A stretch of DNA of 23,855 nucleotides from Peptoniphilaceae bacterium. GTDB taxonomy: Bacteria; Bacillota; Clostridia; Tissierellales; Peptoniphilaceae. The notes below the pieces were generated by a model. The model was not told the DNA's origin, made no database searches, and was given only the letters and a program-made list of their open reading frames with translations. A program made the position numbers and the translations under genes. This document shows, one piece after another, positions 21,956 through 23,855 of this stretch. Numbering within the stretch: position 1 is the stretch's first letter; each line of letters starts with the position of its first letter. The DNA lies in assembly GCA_902363535.1 (NCBI GenBank), contig CABJAE010000017.1, positions 1 through 23,855 of the forward strand, read 5' to 3'.

Positions 21956-23707
21956 TTGAGTTACGACGGAACGATGACAAAGGCGGTGGCCGAGGAATTA
22001 GACAGTCGCTTTACCGGCGGCAAGATCGACAAGATCTACCAGCCCCAAGACGATACCTTGGTTTTAAATCTCAGGAGCAAGACGGATCGGGGGAGCCTCT
22101 TGCTTTCCGCTTCTGCGAACAATCCCTGCGCCTACATTACGGAGAAAAAATTCAAAAATCCTCAAACGCCGCCGGCTTTTTGCATGCTTCTCAGAAAGCA
22201 TTTGGAATCGGCCACCATTAATGCCATCGAGCAGGTGGAAATGGACCGCATTATAAAAATCAAAGTCGACGGTTTCAACGAGCTTTTCGACCGCGTGGAA
22301 AAGACGCTGGTCATCGAAATGATGGGCCGCTACTCCAATATTATTCTTCTCGACGAAAACAATACCATTCTCGACGCCTTAAAGCGCATCAATCGCTCCA
22401 TGAGCCGCGTGCGGGAAGTGCTCCCGGGGGGAAGCTACACTTTGGAGGGCATTGTGGACAGGACCAATCCCCTGAAGGAGACGAAGGGGGATTTTATGGC
22501 GCGGCTCCACGAAAGCGAAGGCACGTCTCTGAAAAACTTTTTTATTCGCAACTATTTAGGCGTCTCGCCTCTTATCGCCAGAGAAATCGCCTACCGAGCC
22601 GGGGGAAGCGACAAAGATCCGGTGAAGCTTTTTTCGTCTGAAGATTTGTACGGCGCCTTTCACTCCCTTTTTTCCGAAATCGCCGCATCGGAATTCAGGC
22701 CCCAAAGCATTTCAGACGCCGGCCACATTATCGCCTTTTCCGCCGTGAATTTAACCCACTACCCGGAGGAGAGCAAGACGTTTTACAACGGGCCTTCGGC
22801 GCTTCTTGACCACACCTTCTCCGCCCGGGTCTTGGAAGACAGGGTGCGACAAAAGAGCCAGAATCTGAACAAACAGATTAAAAACCATTTAGAGCGGGCC
22901 CTTCATAAACAGGAAAAAATGGAATTTGAACTCCGGGATGCGAAAGACCGCCAAAAATACAAGGTCTACGGCGATTTAATCTCTTCCAACGCGTGGAAAA
23001 TCCAGCGCGGCGCCGGGGAAGTCACGTTGGAAAATTTTTACGACGATATGAATCCCTTGACGATTCCCCTGGACGAAACGAAAGACGGCATTCAAAATGC
23101 GGCCCGCTACTATAAAAAATACACGAAATTAAAACACGCGGAAAAGCTTTTGGCCGACCGCATCGATAAAAACCGAAACACCATTCGCTATTTGGATGCC
23201 ATGCTCTACAATCTCGACGATGCCGAATCCATCGACGAAGTGGACGCCATACAGGAGGAGTTTCGTGAAGATTTCCTGAAGAAAAAATACAAGGGCCACG
23301 GGGAAAACAAAAAAAAGAAAAAGAAAGAACCCGAGTACCTGACCTTCACTTCCTCTGAAGGCTTTGCCATGTACGTCGGCAGAAACAACCGCCAAAATCA
23401 GGAACTCACCCTGAAATTTGCACGAAAAGACGATCTGTGGTTCCACGTGAAAAACGGCCCGGGCAGTCACGTCATCGTAAAAACCGAGGGCGAGGAAGTG
23501 GGCGAGGCCACGATTTACGAAGGCGCCGCCCTGGCCGCCTATTACAGTCGCGCCCGTCAATCCGCCCACGTGGACGTGGACTATACAAAGCGGCAATTTA
23601 TACGCCGCCATCCTTCCAATCAGCCGGGTCTCGTCCTCTACACGGACTTTTCCACGGTGGCGGTGACGCCGGAAAAAGAAATCATCGACAAATTAAAAAC
23701 CAAATAA
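21956..23707 (+). CDS. rqcH: Rqc2 homologue RqcH (NFACT family), ribosome quality control
   Basis: RqcH binds 50S subunits that hold stalled chains and directs tRNA-Ala to add C-terminal alanine tails, marking them for ClpXP. The 583-residue protein has an NFACT-N domain with Asp97-Arg98 in VEMDRIIKIKV, matching the positions of the tRNA-contact pair of the B. subtilis protein, then helix-hairpin-helix and coiled-coil parts (about 280-440), a lysine-rich linker, and an NFACT-R domain with MYVGRNNRQNQELTLKFA, DDLWFHV and PGSHVIV. The start is TTG at 21956, six bases after AGGGAGG; no better in-frame ATG is near. It is divergent from yicC, matching the order seen in B. subtilis (yloA). Confidence 0.95.
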   Translation: MSYDGTMTKAVAEELDSRFTGGKIDKIYQPQDDTLVLNLRSKTDRGSLLLSASANNPCAYITEKKFKNPQTPPAFCMLLRKHLESATINAIEQVEMDRIIKIKVDGFNELFDRVEKTLVIEMMGRYSNIILLDENNTILDALKRINRSMSRVREVLPGGSYTLEGIVDRTNPLKETKGDFMARLHESEGTSLKNFFIRNYLGVSPLIAREIAYRAGGSDKDPVKLFSSEDLYGAFHSLFSEIAASEFRPQSISDAGHIIAFSAVNLTHYPEESKTFYNGPSALLDHTFSARVLEDRVRQKSQNLNKQIKNHLERALHKQEKMEFELRDAKDRQKYKVYGDLISSNAWKIQRGAGEVTLENFYDDMNPLTIPLDETKDGIQNAARYYKKYTKLKHAEKLLADRIDKNRNTIRYLDAMLYNLDDAESIDEVDAIQEEFREDFLKKKYKGHGENKKKKKKEPEYLTFTSSEGFAMYVGRNNRQNQELTLKFARKDDLWFHVKNGPGSHVIVKTEGEEVGEATIYEGAALAAYYSRARQSAHVDVDYTKRQFIRRHPSNQPGLVLYTDFSTVAVTPEKEIIDKLKTK

Positions 23708-23718
23708 GTTTCTTCATG

Positions 23719-23746
23719 AAAAAATCGGACCCCGCAGGATCCGATT
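23719..23746 (-). terminator. Intrinsic terminator for the convergent minus-strand gene at the right edge
   Basis: On the minus strand a 10-bp stem with a TGCG loop (23737-23746 with 23723-23732) is followed by T residues to 23719. One pair is G-U on this strand but C-A on the plus strand, and there is no T-run on the plus side, so it should act on minus-strand transcripts. Confidence 0.6.
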
Positions 23747-23755
23747 CAGACTGCA

Positions 23756-23794
23756 GACAAACTCCGAATAAAACTCGGGGTTTGTCTCTTTTTT
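23756..23794 (+). terminator. Intrinsic terminator for rqcH
   Basis: A 12-bp stem (23756-23767 with 23775-23786, one G-U pair) and a seven-base A-rich loop are followed by TCTTTTTT (23787-23794). It lies 48 bases after the rqcH stop. Its T-run overlaps the stop codon of the minus-strand gene that ends at 23793. Confidence 0.85.
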
Positions 23795-23855
23795 ATGTAT
23801 TTTTTCCATAAATCAGCAAAAGAAGGGCCGCAGTTTCCCCTCTCCCGATCTCTTC
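23793..23855 (-). CDS. C-terminal end of an unidentified gene (partial)
   Basis: Read from the right window edge on the minus strand, twenty codons run to a TAA stop at 23793-23795 (EEIGRGETAALLLLIYGKNT). The sequence is a plausible protein end (a hydrophobic stretch, then a charged tail), and the stop is followed by a minus-strand terminator, which supports a real gene. I cannot name the family from twenty residues. Confidence 0.5.
   Translation of the reverse strand, partial: EEIGRGETAALLLLIYGKNT

Noticed and set aside
1..23855. CRISPR array, tRNA, rRNA, riboswitch or new defence/biosynthetic island
   Set aside because: No regular repeats, clover-leaf patterns or long structured leaders were seen; nearly all bases are in recognisable housekeeping genes.

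Overview
The window is a block of bacterial housekeeping genes from a low-GC-type Gram-positive (Bacillota) lineage. The evidence is strong AGGAGG-type ribosome binding sites, many intrinsic terminators, a PASTA-domain Ser/Thr kinase with its PP2C phosphatase, an Asp23/YloU protein with a DAK-domain (YloV/FakA) kinase, a zinc-ribbon form of ribosomal protein L28, and a gene order close to the Bacillus subtilis yloA (rqcH) to recG cluster. A small coiled-coil protein after coaD and no spoVM between thiN and rpmB point to the Clostridia/Tissierellia side, perhaps a Peptoniphilaceae-like anaerobe. That last placement is inference.

Layout, left to right. Positions 1-410 are the 3' end of an ISL3-family insertion sequence (transposase C-terminus, inward-facing terminator, right inverted repeat), abutting a conserved minus-strand block. 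On the minus strand, read right to left, the genes are: yicC-gmk-rpoZ-coaBC (RNA processing, nucleotide and CoA synthesis), a terminator, then priA-def-fmt-yugP-rsmB-rlmN-stp-prkC-rsgA-rpe-thiN (replication restart, N-terminal formyl-Met handling, rRNA methylation, signalling, ribosome maturation, sugar phosphate and thiamine metabolism). From def to thiN the genes are almost gapless, with several one-base stop/start overlaps. Next come yloU-fakA from their own promoter, a weak terminator, recG, and an rsmD-coaD-coiled-coil unit with a candidate promoter of its own. Three complete plus-strand genes interrupt this: rpmB (monocistronic, with promoter and terminator), a D-2-hydroxyacid dehydrogenase that looks inserted into the ancestral order, and rqcH, divergent from yicC at the right side. 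The last 63 bases hold the end of an unidentified minus-strand gene convergent with rqcH.

Functionally this is a translation and ribosome-quality cluster. Def and Fmt act on initiator Met, RsmB, RlmN and RsmD methylate rRNA, RsgA matures the 30S subunit, L28 is structural, RqcH tags stalled 50S chains, and PrkC/Stp provide reversible phosphorylation. I found no CRISPR array, tRNA, rRNA or obviously new defence or biosynthetic system. The second-look items are mostly regulatory architecture: an IS end that supplies the operon terminator, hairpins whose G-U wobbles favour one strand, a terminator built over a stop codon, a shared -10 between divergent genes, and a few unusual residues or gene insertions. 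No stretch over 300 bases lacks a gene.
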